Part shown: positions 34,204-43,018 of the stretch, piece by piece
Numbering within the stretch: position 1 is the first letter of the stretch
How the letters are laid out: each line of letters opens with the position of its first letter
Source of the DNA: Xiheibacterium sp038325765
GTDB taxonomy: Bacteria > Myxococcota_A > Polyangia > Nannocystales > Nannocystaceae
Direction of reading: 5' to 3'
Length of the DNA stretch: 64,000 nucleotides
Assembly (NCBI GenBank): GCA_038325765.1
Contig: JBBQJI010000035.1
Coordinates: forward strand, 16,545-80,544
Made by a program: the position numbers and the translations under genes
The notes under the pieces: generated by a model
The model's input: the letters and a program-made list of their open reading frames with translations, nothing else
The model's database searches: none
What the model was told of the DNA's origin: nothing

Positions 34204-35361
34204 TCAGAGCGCCGGGAACGGACGTCCGGGGCGGGCGATATGATACCCCTGCAGCAGATCACAGCCGAGCTCGACCAGGGTCGCGCGCTCGGGCTCGGTC
34301 TCCACGCCCTCGGCGACCACGAGCACGCCGAGCTCGTGACACATGGCGGTCATCGACGCGACGAGTTGGCGTCGCATGCGGTCCTTGTCGATGCCGCGTG
34401 CGAGGTGCATGTCGAATTTCACCACGTCGGGGCGCAGCTGCAAGAAGCTCGAGAGCCCGGCGTAGCCCGCGCCCAGATCATCGATGGCGATGCGGTAGCC
34501 GTGCGAGCGCAGCTGCTCCACCCGACTGGCGATGTCCGAGATCGCATCGAGCGTGGTGCGCTCGGTGATCTCGAGCACCAGCGGCTGTCGCGTGTCGACG
34601 AAGGGCGGCCCGTTGACGCCGAGGACCTCCGGGTCGAGCAGATCGAGGGGGTGGAGGTTCACGAAGATCGTCCACGCGGGATCGGCGTCGCGGAGATCGG
34701 CGGTGATCCGGCGGCGCACCGCCGCCGCGAGCTCGGGCAGGCGCTCGAGGCGGGTGGCAGCGTCGAGGATCGTCGCCGGGTTCGAGCCCGGGTCCTCGGT
34801 TCGCAGCAGCGCCTCGTACCCATACAGCTCGCCGCTGGCGAGAACGATCGGCTGGTACGCCATCCACAGGCTGCCGAGCGCGCGATCGAAGCGGACCTCG
34901 AGGCCGGCCCGGTCGGAATCCTCGCCCGTGACGCCACCCACCAGGCTCATCACCTCGCGCTTCGCACGGGCGAGCCGCCCGAGGTTGCGGGCGTTGCGGA
35001 CGCTCTCGAGGAACACCGACATCTCGAACGGCTTGGTCAGGTACTCGAGCGCGCCCAGGCGCACCGCCGAGATCGCCGAGGCGAGCTCGGGCGCGCCGGT
35101 CATCAGCAGCACGGGCACGTCGAGATCGATCTGCCGGATGTCGCGCAGCAGTGAGAGGCCGTCTTGGCCGGGCATCGAGATGTCGCTGACGACGACGTCG
35201 ATGTTGCCGCCGCGCATGATGGTGAGGGCCTCGGCCGCGCTCGTGACCCCGACCGCCTCGACGCCGGCGCGCTGCAGTGCCCGCACGAGCACGGCCGCGA
35301 GCCCCTGCTCGTCGTCGACGACGAGCACGGCACCTTTGGCCGCGGGGAGCTTGGCCGACAT
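34204..35361 (-). CDS. Response regulator with EAL c-di-GMP phosphodiesterase domain
   Basis: 385 residues. Receiver domain 1-130: acidic pair in VVDDEQG, phospho-Asp in VVVSDISMPGQDG, Thr in LMTGAPE, Lys in LTKPFEM. EAL domain 150-385: YEALLRTEDP, the metal-binding Asn in FVNLHP, EITERTT, IDDLGAGYAG, VVKFDMHLAR, VVAEGVET and LLQGYHIARP, so the catalytic set looks complete. It should break c-di-GMP to pGpG under phosphorylation control. TATCAT (35369-35374) lies 7 bases before the ATG, suggesting a leaderless message. The gene for an opposite activity (GGDEF) lies at 40662-41648. Confidence 0.92.
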   Translation of the reverse strand: MSAKLPAAKGAVLVVDDEQGLAAVLVRALQRAGVEAVGVTSAAEALTIMRGGNIDVVVSDISMPGQDGLSLLRDIRQIDLDVPVLLMTGAPELASAISAVRLGALEYLTKPFEMSVFLESVRNARNLGRLARAKREVMSLVGGVTGEDSDRAGLEVRFDRALGSLWMAYQPIVLASGELYGYEALLRTEDPGSNPATILDAATRLERLPELAAAVRRRITADLRDADPAWTIFVNLHPLDLLDPEVLGVNGPPFVDTRQPLVLEITERTTLDAISDIASRVEQLRSHGYRIAIDDLGAGYAGLSSFLQLRPDVVKFDMHLARGIDKDRMRRQLVASMTAMCHELGVLVVAEGVETEPERATLVELGCDLLQGYHIARPGRPFPAL

Positions 35362-35538
35362 CGCTGCGATGATAGCCGTGTGCGCAACGGGATCCGAGCC
35401 CAGCTTGGGCCGTGATCTCGGCTCGGTTCTTGCGGGCGGTGGCCCAATTGCCGAAGGGCGGTAATCTCGGAGCGCCGCGCACCGCCAACCCCCCGGCGCC
35501 CGCGGCACAGCCCGGGCCCAGCGCTCGGCCGCACCCCT

Positions 35539-36822
35539 ATGAACGACGAACGCGAGATTCCGACGGGCCGACTCGCGCGACTCGCCAAGCTCGTGAGCGT
35601 AGGCGCCCGCACCGGCGCGAGCCTGCTGATGTCGCGCGACGGCAGCGGCGCTGCCGAGCACGCGGCCCAGGTCCTGGGCTCGCTGCGCGGACTCGCGGCC
35701 AAGGTCGGGCAGATGGCCAGCTACGTGGACGGCTTCGTCCCCGAGGAGCACCGCGCCGCCTACGAGGGTGCGATGTCGAAGCTGCAATCGGCGGCACCCC
35801 AGTCGTGTACGGCCGCGATCCGAGCCCTGGTCGAGTCCGAGCTCGGCGCGCCGATCGAGACCGCCTTCGCGCGGTGGGAGGACGCACCGTTCGCCTCGGC
35901 GTCGATCGGCCAGGTCCATCGCGCGACGCTCCACGATGGCCGCGACGTCGCGGTGAAGGTCCAGCATCCCGGCATCGAGCGCGCCATCGAATCGGATCTG
36001 CGCAACGCCGGGGTGATCGAGGGTCTGGTCGGCACCTTGGCGCCCAAGGGCATCGGGGTGCACGAGGCTTTCGCGGTGGTCTCGCAGCGCTTCCGCGAAG
36101 AGCTCGACTACGAGCTCGAGGCCACCCGACAAGAGCAGTTCCAGCGGATCCACGCCGGCGATCCGGGCATCCGCATCCCCACGGTCGTGCGCGAGCGCAG
36201 CGCCCGTCGGGTGCTCACCAGCAGCTTCGAGCACGGCATCACGCTCGACGAGGCCGCCACCGCCGATCCCGCCCTGCGAACCACCTGGGCCGAGGTGCTG
36301 TGGCGGTTCGTGTTCCGCGGCAACCTCGTCGGCGAGATGTTCAACGCCGATCCGCACCCCGGCAACTACCTGTTCCGCCCAGATGGCACGATCGTGTTCC
36401 TAGATTTCGGCTGCGTGCAGCCGATCGTGGATCCAGAGCTCAGCAACGCCAGGGCCGTCCACCGCGCCGCCTTGGCCAAGGACGAGGCCGCGTTCGCCCG
36501 CGCCTCTGCGCGGCTGCTCGGCACCCGCGGCGGAAGTTTCCAGACCGCCGCGCTCGCCTACGTGCGCCGCTGCTTCGAGCCGATCTTCGTCTCACCGTTC
36601 CGCATCGATCGCGCCTACGTCACCGAGGTCGTGCGCGGCATCCAGGACCTCAAGAAGTTCATGTTCGCCAAGGACAAGAGCTTCGTCGCCCTGCCGCCGG
36701 GCCTGGTGTTCATGAACCGGCTGCAGTTCGGGTTCTACTCGGTGCTCGCGCGGCTCGATGTGCCGGTGGACTATGCGGCGGTGGAGCGGGGCATCCTCGG
36801 CGACGCTGGCCTGCTCGAGTGA
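35539..36822 (+). CDS. ABC1/UbiB/ADCK-family atypical kinase
   Basis: 427 residues. It has the family KxGQ motif (GLAAKVGQMASYV), the Ala-rich loop ASASIGQVHRA, the Lys in VAVKVQHPGIE, the catalytic NADPHPGNYLF and the metal-binding DFGCVQ. UbiB proteins support isoprenoid quinone synthesis through ATP hydrolysis at the membrane; no C-terminal membrane helices are seen here. It ends 19 bases from the stop of the converging flavoprotein-methyltransferase gene. A GGTAATCTCGG near 35461 may be part of its promoter. Confidence 0.9.
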   Translation: MNDEREIPTGRLARLAKLVSVGARTGASLLMSRDGSGAAEHAAQVLGSLRGLAAKVGQMASYVDGFVPEEHRAAYEGAMSKLQSAAPQSCTAAIRALVESELGAPIETAFARWEDAPFASASIGQVHRATLHDGRDVAVKVQHPGIERAIESDLRNAGVIEGLVGTLAPKGIGVHEAFAVVSQRFREELDYELEATRQEQFQRIHAGDPGIRIPTVVRERSARRVLTSSFEHGITLDEAATADPALRTTWAEVLWRFVFRGNLVGEMFNADPHPGNYLFRPDGTIVFLDFGCVQPIVDPELSNARAVHRAALAKDEAAFARASARLLGTRGGSFQTAALAYVRRCFEPIFVSPFRIDRAYVTEVVRGIQDLKKFMFAKDKSFVALPPGLVFMNRLQFGFYSVLARLDVPVDYAAVERGILGDAGLLE

Positions 36823-36841
36823 CGAGGGGCGGCAGGCCTCG

Positions 36842-38323
36842 TCAGCGTCGACGCAACACGAAGCGCACCGCCGCCGCGACGGCAGCGGGGCCCGGCATCG
36901 TGGACTCGACCGCCGATTCCACCGCGAAGCCGCCCCCGAAGGCTGCCCCGATCCGCGCCGTATCGAGCGACCGCAGGCCAACCGCCGCGGGCCCGACCAG
37001 CGCCTTGATCACCACGATACCGCCCGTGGCGACCAGCCGCGGGAGCGCCTCGGCATACGCCGCAAGGCCGGCGTCGTCGAGCAGGTGCGCGCAGCCGCGA
37101 TCGAGCACGAGGTCGAAGGTGCCGTGCAGCCGCGATGCGGTGATGTCGTCGTGCAGCCACACCACGCGGGCCTGCGGCGCACGGGTGCGCGCGGCATCGA
37201 TGGCGACGGCCGAGATCTCGGTGGCGACCACGCGGTGGCCTGTCGCCGCCGCCGCGGCCGCGTGCACCCCCAGACCGGCACCGATCTCGAGCACGTCGGC
37301 GCCCGGCGGCAGCGACTCGATCACCGCCATGAGATCGGCGTCGGGCACCGCGGTGGACCAGGGCAATGAAGAGGGGTCGCGCCGCCACACGGCATCCCAA
37401 TCGGCGCCATCGCTCGGGCGCGACCGCGGGTGCTCGCGCAGCATCGACTCGAGCAACGCGAGCATCACCGCCGGTGGCGGCGCGCCCCCGATCATCGCGT
37501 GCCGCTGGTCGGGGGCATCGGCGAGCTCGATCGCCGCGGTCGGATGCGCGACGTGGTAGCCGTCGTCGACGAGCTGGGCGAGGTTGCGCCGCACGGCCGC
37601 AGCGTCGAGCATCGCCGGGTTCATCGACGGGGCGAGCATCACCGGTGCGTGCGTGCACCCAGCGACCGCGGCCACGATCGAGCCGTAGTCACCGGCGGCG
37701 ATGCGACCGATGGTCGTGGCCGACGCCGGCCACACGACGACGGCGTCGGGCCACTGCGCGAGGTGGAGATGCGGCACCACCGGCGCCGGCTCGCGGTCCG
37801 CGGCGGCGGGCCACATGTCCGTCACCACGGGCATGTGTGTGAGCGCCTCGATGCCCTCGGTGCGGACGAATCGCAGCGCCTCGCGGGTGGCCATCGCCCG
37901 CACCACGTAGCCCCGATCGAGTAGGGCCTGGACGAACGCCGGGGCGTGCATCGCAGCGACCGCACCGCAGATGCCGACGAGCACGCGGGCGCCGGGTCCG
38001 TGGTCCGCCACCATCGCCCCGCTGCCCGCGACGCGCTCGATCACCCCGGTGCCGAGCAGCAGCGCGAGCAGCTCGTCGACGACGGCCAGCCCGTCGAGCG
38101 GTGCGCCAGCGAGCTCACCGAGGTGGTGAACCAACGCTGCGCGCGAGCACGGTCGGCACAGGCGCTCGAGCACGGCGCGGGCGAGGGCCGCGGAGTCGCC
38201 GTGCAAGACGTGCCCACCGGCCGGACCGCCGAGCACCACCAGACGGTCGCGCACGTCGTAGATGCGCACCACCGCCGCCCGGCGCAGCAGGCCCTCCGCA
38301 TCCACCACGTCACTCGATACCAC
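36842..38323 (-). CDS. Fusion: winged-helix/RRE-like region, HFCD flavoprotein, SAM methyltransferase
   Basis: 493 residues from a GTG at 38323 with GAGG 6 bases upstream. Residues 15-100 (IYDVRDRLVVLGG, HVLHGDSAALARAVLERL) look like a small winged-helix such as the recognition domain of RiPP enzymes; this is inference. Residues 111-290 are an HFCD flavoprotein domain (CoaC, EpiD/LanD type): H185 in PHLHLAQWPD, PASATT (199-204) near PASANT, and PSMNPAML (232-239) near PxMNxxMW. Residues 305-493 are a class I methyltransferase (VLEIGAGLGVHA). HFCD enzymes decarboxylate C-terminal Cys or phosphopantothenoyl-Cys using FMN. CoaB is absent, so this is not CoaBC. Divergent from a HemF-like gene. 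Confidence 0.78.
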   Translation of the reverse strand: MVSSDVVDAEGLLRRAAVVRIYDVRDRLVVLGGPAGGHVLHGDSAALARAVLERLCRPCSRAALVHHLGELAGAPLDGLAVVDELLALLLGTGVIERVAGSGAMVADHGPGARVLVGICGAVAAMHAPAFVQALLDRGYVVRAMATREALRFVRTEGIEALTHMPVVTDMWPAAADREPAPVVPHLHLAQWPDAVVVWPASATTIGRIAAGDYGSIVAAVAGCTHAPVMLAPSMNPAMLDAAAVRRNLAQLVDDGYHVAHPTAAIELADAPDQRHAMIGGAPPPAVMLALLESMLREHPRSRPSDGADWDAVWRRDPSSLPWSTAVPDADLMAVIESLPPGADVLEIGAGLGVHAAAAAATGHRVVATEISAVAIDAARTRAPQARVVWLHDDITASRLHGTFDLVLDRGCAHLLDDAGLAAYAEALPRLVATGGIVVIKALVGPAAVGLRSLDTARIGAAFGGGFAVESAVESTMPGPAAVAAAVRFVLRRR

Positions 38324-38441
38324 GGCGGCCTCGACGGTACCCGACGCCGCGGACTCCCGACGATGTGCCCGGCCCCGCAGCGACCTGTGCAGGCCTTGCG
38401 CGGGCCGCCCGCCGCGAACGCGAGATACTATCCCTGCCCAC

Positions 38442-39560
38442 ATGGTCGCAGCGCACGACACGGAGATGGCGTCCGGCAGCGCGCCAGACACAGCGATGAC
38501 ACGTGCACAGGGCGCCGCGGCCGCGGCCGCACTGTCGCTCGTCCTTGGCTTGCAGCGGCGCATGGTCGACGCGATGGAGGCGGTGGCGCGCGCCGCCGGC
38601 GACGACACGCCGATGCGGGCGACGCACTGGCTGCGCGACGGCGGCCGCCACGGCGGCGGCGTGCGCTGGGGAGTCGGCGACACCCCGATCTTCGATCGCG
38701 CGTCGGTGAACGTGTCGCAGGTCCACTACGACGACGAGCCCAGCCGCCAGCTCGCGTCGGCGACCGCACTGTCGACGATCATCCACCCGGCCAACCCCCA
38801 CGCGCCGTCGGTACACCTGCACGTGAGCTGGACGCAGTCACGCAGCGGCCGCCACTACTGGCGCATGATGGCGGATCTCAACCCGTCGATCGCACAGAGC
38901 ACCGATGCCGCCGCGTTCGAGGCCCGCCTCCGCGCTGTGGCCGGACCCCACTACGACGACGCGGCGCAGCAGGGGGCGCGATACTTCTGGATCCCGGCGC
39001 TCGGCCGCCACCGCGGCGTCGCGCACTTCTATCTCGAGGCGTTCGACAGCGGCAACTTCGACGACGACGCGGCGCTGGCCCGTGCGATCGGCGAGGCCAC
39101 CATCGACGTCTACGCCGAGCTCGTGGCGGCGTCGCTGCGCGAGCATCCGTCGCCAACGGAGGCCGATCGGGCGCGTCAGCTCGACTATCACACGCTGTAT
39201 CTGTTCCAGGTCCTGACCCTCGATCGCGGCACGACGGCGGGCCTGCTCGTCCACGATCAGAACGACGTCGGCATCCTCGGCTCGCTGCCGTCCCACGTCG
39301 ATGGCGGGCTGCTGGCGTCGTGGGCACAGCGGTCGCCGGCGCCGCTCGATGCGCTGGTCACGGCGATCGTGGACACGCTGGGTGCGACCGGATCGGTGCC
39401 CGTCGATGCGCCGACCAAGGCGCGGCTCGCCGCCACGGTGCGGCGCTTCCACGCCCAGTTCCCCAGCGCGATGGATCTGCAGGCCGCCGGCAACGTCGCG
39501 GTGCCGACGGTCGCGAACCACCGCGAGGTGGCGCGCTCGCCCGGCAACGGGATCGAGTAG
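38442..39560 (+). CDS. Divergent HemF-like (aerobic coproporphyrinogen III oxidase) family protein
   Basis: 372 residues. The central fold follows HemF: RASVNVSQVHYDD, then TIIHPANPHAPSVHLHVSW with the conserved His residues, YWRMMADLNPS in place of WWFGGGFDLTP, and YLFQVLTLDRGTTAGLL in place of the EFNLVWDRG region. Several Gly and Arg positions of true HemF differ, so it may act on another substrate. HemF oxidatively decarboxylates propionates of coproporphyrinogen using O2. TACTAT (38426-38431) 10 bases before the ATG suggests a leaderless message. ATG 38466 and 38496 are alternatives. No other heme gene is nearby. Confidence 0.75.
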   Translation: MVAAHDTEMASGSAPDTAMTRAQGAAAAAALSLVLGLQRRMVDAMEAVARAAGDDTPMRATHWLRDGGRHGGGVRWGVGDTPIFDRASVNVSQVHYDDEPSRQLASATALSTIIHPANPHAPSVHLHVSWTQSRSGRHYWRMMADLNPSIAQSTDAAAFEARLRAVAGPHYDDAAQQGARYFWIPALGRHRGVAHFYLEAFDSGNFDDDAALARAIGEATIDVYAELVAASLREHPSPTEADRARQLDYHTLYLFQVLTLDRGTTAGLLVHDQNDVGILGSLPSHVDGGLLASWAQRSPAPLDALVTAIVDTLGATGSVPVDAPTKARLAATVRRFHAQFPSAMDLQAAGNVAVPTVANHREVARSPGNGIE

Positions 39561-39563
39561 TCC

Positions 39564-39590
39564 GCGGGGATCCACGCGCATCATCCCCGC
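39564..39590 (+). terminator. Hairpin after the HemF-like gene
   Basis: GCGGGGAT (39564-39571) pairs with ATCCCCGC (39583-39590) across an 11-base loop, four bases after the stop. There is no T tract. The left arm belongs to a 15-base direct repeat, GCGGGGATCCACGCG, at 39564-39578 and 39609-39623. Confidence 0.5.
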
Positions 39591-39733
39591 CTTCATCCGT
39601 GTGGGACTGCGGGGATCCACGCGTCCGACTCCCGCGGTGCTCGACGGCGATGTGCTCCATGCTCGCATGAGCTTTGCGTCTGGGCATGGCGCGGCGCGGA
39701 AGAAGCTGGCATCGAGGTGTCGAACCTTCGCCG

Positions 39734-40636
39734 ATGACCAACCACGTCCACTCGATGCTCCGCGCCTGTCCGCTGCTGCTCGTCACCGTGGTTGCCTGTG
39801 GCGACACGTCACCGACGAACGGGAACGCCGCCGAGGGCGCCGAGGGCGGGATCCTGAGCGTCGGCGAGTCGGGCACCGACGCACCGACCACGACGCCACC
39901 GGGCGACGGCACCGCCTCCGACAGCGAAGGCAGCGCCGACGACACCCTGGGCGACGACGGCCCGCGGTTCGACATCGCCGGCGCTCCGCTCAGCGACGCC
40001 GGCGCGGTCGAGGTCGACTGCGAGCCGCTGGTGGCGACGGTCCGCGACTTCCGCTCCGACCACCCGGACTTCGAGGCGTACTCGGGCTCGGGCGCCTACC
40101 AGGGGTTGGTGACGCAGCAGCTCGGCGTCGATCAGAAGCCGGCGCTCGATCCCAACTATGGCGGCGCGCCGATGATCACGAGCGCCGACACGTTCGCCCA
40201 ATGGTACGCGGACATCGACGGGGTCAACCAGGCGTTCTCCATCGAGCTGGCCCTCGCGCCGGATGACACCGGGCTGTTCGTCTACGACAACTCGGCGTTC
40301 TTCCCGATCGACGCTCAAGGCTTCGGCAACGAGGGCAACCCCCACAACTTCCACTTCACGACCGAGGTGCACACGGGCTTCACGTATGGTGGTGGCGAGG
40401 TCTTCACGTTCCGCGGCGACGACGATCTGTGGATGTACGTCGACGGTCAGCTCGCGTTGGACATCGGCGGCCTACACCCCGCCGTCGAGGACTCGATCGC
40501 GATGGACACGCTGGGCCTCACCGTCGGCGAGACCTACGCGATGGACATCTTCCACGCCGAGCGCCACACCAACCAGTCGAACTTCCGCATCGAGACCACG
40601 ATCGAGTGCTTCATGACGCCGCCGCCGCCGGGCTGA
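39734..40636 (+). CDS. Fibro-slime domain lipoprotein
   Basis: 300 residues from ATG 39734. The signal LLLVTVVAC is a lipobox. After a Thr/Gly/Asp linker, residues 95-295 form a fibro-slime (PA14-related) domain: VATVRDFRSDHPDFE, FGNEGNPHNFHFTTEVHTGFTYGGGEVFTFRGDDDLWMYVDGQLALDIGG is its core (conserved Asp-Asp-Asp-Leu-Trp and VDG), then YAMDIFHAERHTNQSNF. Such domains, first seen in slime-mould surface proteins and Fibrobacter cellulose-binding proteins, probably bind sugars with calcium. It is a likely cell-surface adhesin. Confidence 0.85.
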   Translation: MTNHVHSMLRACPLLLVTVVACGDTSPTNGNAAEGAEGGILSVGESGTDAPTTTPPGDGTASDSEGSADDTLGDDGPRFDIAGAPLSDAGAVEVDCEPLVATVRDFRSDHPDFEAYSGSGAYQGLVTQQLGVDQKPALDPNYGGAPMITSADTFAQWYADIDGVNQAFSIELALAPDDTGLFVYDNSAFFPIDAQGFGNEGNPHNFHFTTEVHTGFTYGGGEVFTFRGDDDLWMYVDGQLALDIGGLHPAVEDSIAMDTLGLTVGETYAMDIFHAERHTNQSNFRIETTIECFMTPPPPG

Positions 40637-40661
40637 CGCTCCCGGAGCCGCGCCGAGAACC

Positions 40662-41648
40662 TCAGCCCACCGCGGAGTGGGTCATCGCCGCGTCCCAGCA
40701 GCACACGCGATTGCGGCCCGCACGCTTGGCTGCGTACAGCGCCTGATCGGCCGCACGCAGCAGTCGCTGGCCGTCGCCGTCGAGCTCGCCCATCAGATCG
40801 GTGGCCGTCACCCCGGCCGAGAGGGTCTGCGGCGGGCCCGGGACGATCTGGGCGCTGCCGCGCTCGAAGGTCCGGCGCACGCGCTCGGCGAGGTTCTGCG
40901 CACCCGCGGCCGTGGTGTCCGAGACCAACACCACGAATTCTTCGCCGCCGTATCGACACACCAGATCCGAGGGCCGGACCGCGGATCGCAGAAGATCGGC
41001 GCTGAACTCGAGCAGGCGATCGCCGACGAGGTGCCCGTGCTCGTCGTTGACGCGCTTGAAGTTGTCGATGTCGAGCATCACCACGCCCAGGGCGCTGCCG
41101 TAGCGGCGGATGCGAGACAGCTCGACGGCGATGCGCTCGTCGAGGCAGCGGCGGTTGGCGAGGCCGGTCAACGGGTCGCGGAGCGCCGCCGCAGCGAGCT
41201 CGCGACTCTTGGCCTCGAGCGCCCACGTCAGGTGGCGGATCCGCAGCAGCGCACCGAGGCGGAGATGGAGCTCGAAGGGGCTCGGCGGCTTGGTCAGCAC
41301 ATCGTCGACGCCGACCGCGAGCGCCTGCTCCCGCGACGCGTCGTCCGACAGCGACGTCAGCATCAGGATCGGCACGTACGACGACGAACGCGCGCGCAAC
41401 AGCTGGGTCAGCTTGAACCCGTCGACGGTGGGCATGAGCGCGTCGACGACGACCAGATCGAACGGCTGCTCCTGGAACAGGCGCAGCGCCTCCGACCAAC
41501 CGTCGGCGACGACCGGTGTCCAGCCCTCGGCGCGGATCATCGCGGCGACGGAATCACGGGTGGTGGGCTCGTCGTCGATGACCAGGATCTGCGAGGTCGT
41601 GGCCCGCGGATCATCGGTGTACGCGTGCCATTGTCCCGTGCCTGCCAA
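40662..41648 (-). CDS. Response regulator with GGDEF diguanylate cyclase domain
   Basis: Receiver domain (ILVIDDEPTTRD, phospho-Asp in VVVDALMPTVDG, Lys in LTKPPSPF), then a GGDEF domain with DPLTGLANRR, the substrate-binding DIDNFKRVNDEHGHLVGD, and the intact RYGGEEFVVL. RPSD five residues before GGEEF is an inhibitory (I) site, so product feedback is likely. It makes c-di-GMP. No ATG is available. The TTG at 41648 lies 10 bases after TATCAT (41659-41664), which has TTGCCG 17 bases further up. A TTG at 41687 would place the start upstream of that promoter. Confidence 0.88.
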   Translation of the reverse strand: MAGTGQWHAYTDDPRATTSQILVIDDEPTTRDSVAAMIRAEGWTPVVADGWSEALRLFQEQPFDLVVVDALMPTVDGFKLTQLLRARSSSYVPILMLTSLSDDASREQALAVGVDDVLTKPPSPFELHLRLGALLRIRHLTWALEAKSRELAAAALRDPLTGLANRRCLDERIAVELSRIRRYGSALGVVMLDIDNFKRVNDEHGHLVGDRLLEFSADLLRSAVRPSDLVCRYGGEEFVVLVSDTTAAGAQNLAERVRRTFERGSAQIVPGPPQTLSAGVTATDLMGELDGDGQRLLRAADQALYAAKRAGRNRVCCWDAAMTHSAVG

Positions 41649-41756
41649 AGCGGTTGCGATGATATCCGCGGGCCGCAGGTGCGGCAATCGGATCGAGAAC
41701 CCGCCGGGTGCGACGCAGCCGCTGCACCGGCCCGTACGCCGGCGACGATCACCGGG

Positions 41757-42935
41757 TCACTGCAGCGGCCGTGGGCCGAGCGCACCGAATTCGTTGCTAC
41801 CCCAGCACGTGGCATCGCCCCGCTTCCTGGCGGCGCAACCGTGGTGGGTGCCCATGCCGATCGACACCGCATCTTGCACCCCCCGCACGGCGACGGGCGC
41901 GACGCGGGCCGGACCCGACACGCCGAGCTGGCCGCTGTCGTTCGATCCCCAGCACACCACGCGTCCGTTGGCCTGGCGCGCGCAGCCGTGGCTGCCGCCC
42001 AGGGCGAGCTCCTCGACTTGGACGAGCCCGGCCATCGCGACCGGCACATGCCGCTTGCGTTCGCCCTTCGCCCCTGCCCCGAGCTGACCGCCGGCGTTGT
42101 CGCCCCAGCACGCGATCTGGCCGCCGCGGCGCCGCGCACACGTGAAGTTGGTCCCCGACGAGACGTCGACCGCATCGACGAGCCCCGACACCTCGACCGG
42201 TCGCAGGCGGCTGCCGCTCTTGCCGTCGCCGAGCTGCCCCTCGGTGTTGCGGCCCCAGCACAGCACCTTGCCCCGCGCATCCGCGGCACAGACGTGGGCG
42301 GCGCCCGAGGCGATGGCCCGCGCACCGGCGACATCGGGAATCGTGCGCGGTGATGCGAACACGCGCTGCGCGTCGCTGCCGAGCTGGCCGTTCTCGGCGT
42401 TCCCCCAGCAGCGCACACTACCGTCGTCGATGCGGGCGCACGCATGATAGTCGCCGGCGGTGAGCTCCGCCGCGCCGCGCAGACCGAACACGGGCTGGGA
42501 CCGCGGGGTGATGACGCCGGGCCGTCCACCCTTGCCGCCGCCGAGCTGACCGTCCTGATCGTTGCCCCAACACGCAACGGTGCCACCGCGGCGGCGCACG
42601 CACGAGAAGTCGAGACCGACCGCCACTTCGACCGCGTCGCCCACCCCGACGACCCGCACCGCGCGTGCGGTGTCCTCGCGCGTGCCGTCGCCGAGCTGAC
42701 CGTAGGTGTTCTTGCCCCAACACAACACGCCGCCCGACTGCAGCACCGCGCACGTGTGCCAGCCTCGGGACGCGATGTCGACGATCGGATCGACGGCGAC
42801 GGGCTTTGGGGTCGGCGTGACGGGCGGTTGCGTCACCGGTGGCTTCACCACCGGCCGCACCGGCGTCGTCGTCGGACACGCGGTCGAGAGCAGGACGCCG
42901 GCCATCGCAATCCATCGCGCGCGCAGTGAAGCCAT
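41757..42935 (-). CDS. RCC1-repeat lipoprotein
   Basis: 392 residues from ATG 42935 (ATG 42959 is eight codons up). The signal MAGVLLSTAC is a lipobox, followed by a Pro/Thr/Lys linker. About seven RCC1-like blades follow, each with the pattern H-x-CA, G-x-V-x-CWG, N-x-x-GQLG, a seven-bladed propeller with a conserved Cys pair in each blade that can form disulfides. Such propellers bind proteins or sugars outside the cell. TATCAT (42947-42952) lies 11 bases before the start. Confidence 0.88.
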   Translation of the reverse strand: MASLRARWIAMAGVLLSTACPTTTPVRPVVKPPVTQPPVTPTPKPVAVDPIVDIASRGWHTCAVLQSGGVLCWGKNTYGQLGDGTREDTARAVRVVGVGDAVEVAVGLDFSCVRRRGGTVACWGNDQDGQLGGGKGGRPGVITPRSQPVFGLRGAAELTAGDYHACARIDDGSVRCWGNAENGQLGSDAQRVFASPRTIPDVAGARAIASGAAHVCAADARGKVLCWGRNTEGQLGDGKSGSRLRPVEVSGLVDAVDVSSGTNFTCARRRGGQIACWGDNAGGQLGAGAKGERKRHVPVAMAGLVQVEELALGGSHGCARQANGRVVCWGSNDSGQLGVSGPARVAPVAVRGVQDAVSIGMGTHHGCAARKRGDATCWGSNEFGALGPRPLQ

Positions 42936-43018
42936 CGGGGAGCGCGATGATAGCCGCATGTTCCCACCGGCGCGCGAATGGCTTCCACCGCCCGCTGCGG
43001 CCTGCTAAGCCCGGGGCG

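Noticed and set aside
36842..38683. Longer N-terminus for the flavoprotein fusion (613 residues)
   Set aside because: The extra 120 codons run through the HemF-like gene's start on the other strand and are Arg/Pro-rich; GTG 38323 has a ribosome-binding site.
38442..39560. Calling this gene hemF outright
   Set aside because: Key HemF residues and the WWFGGGFDLTP motif are changed, so only family membership is claimed.
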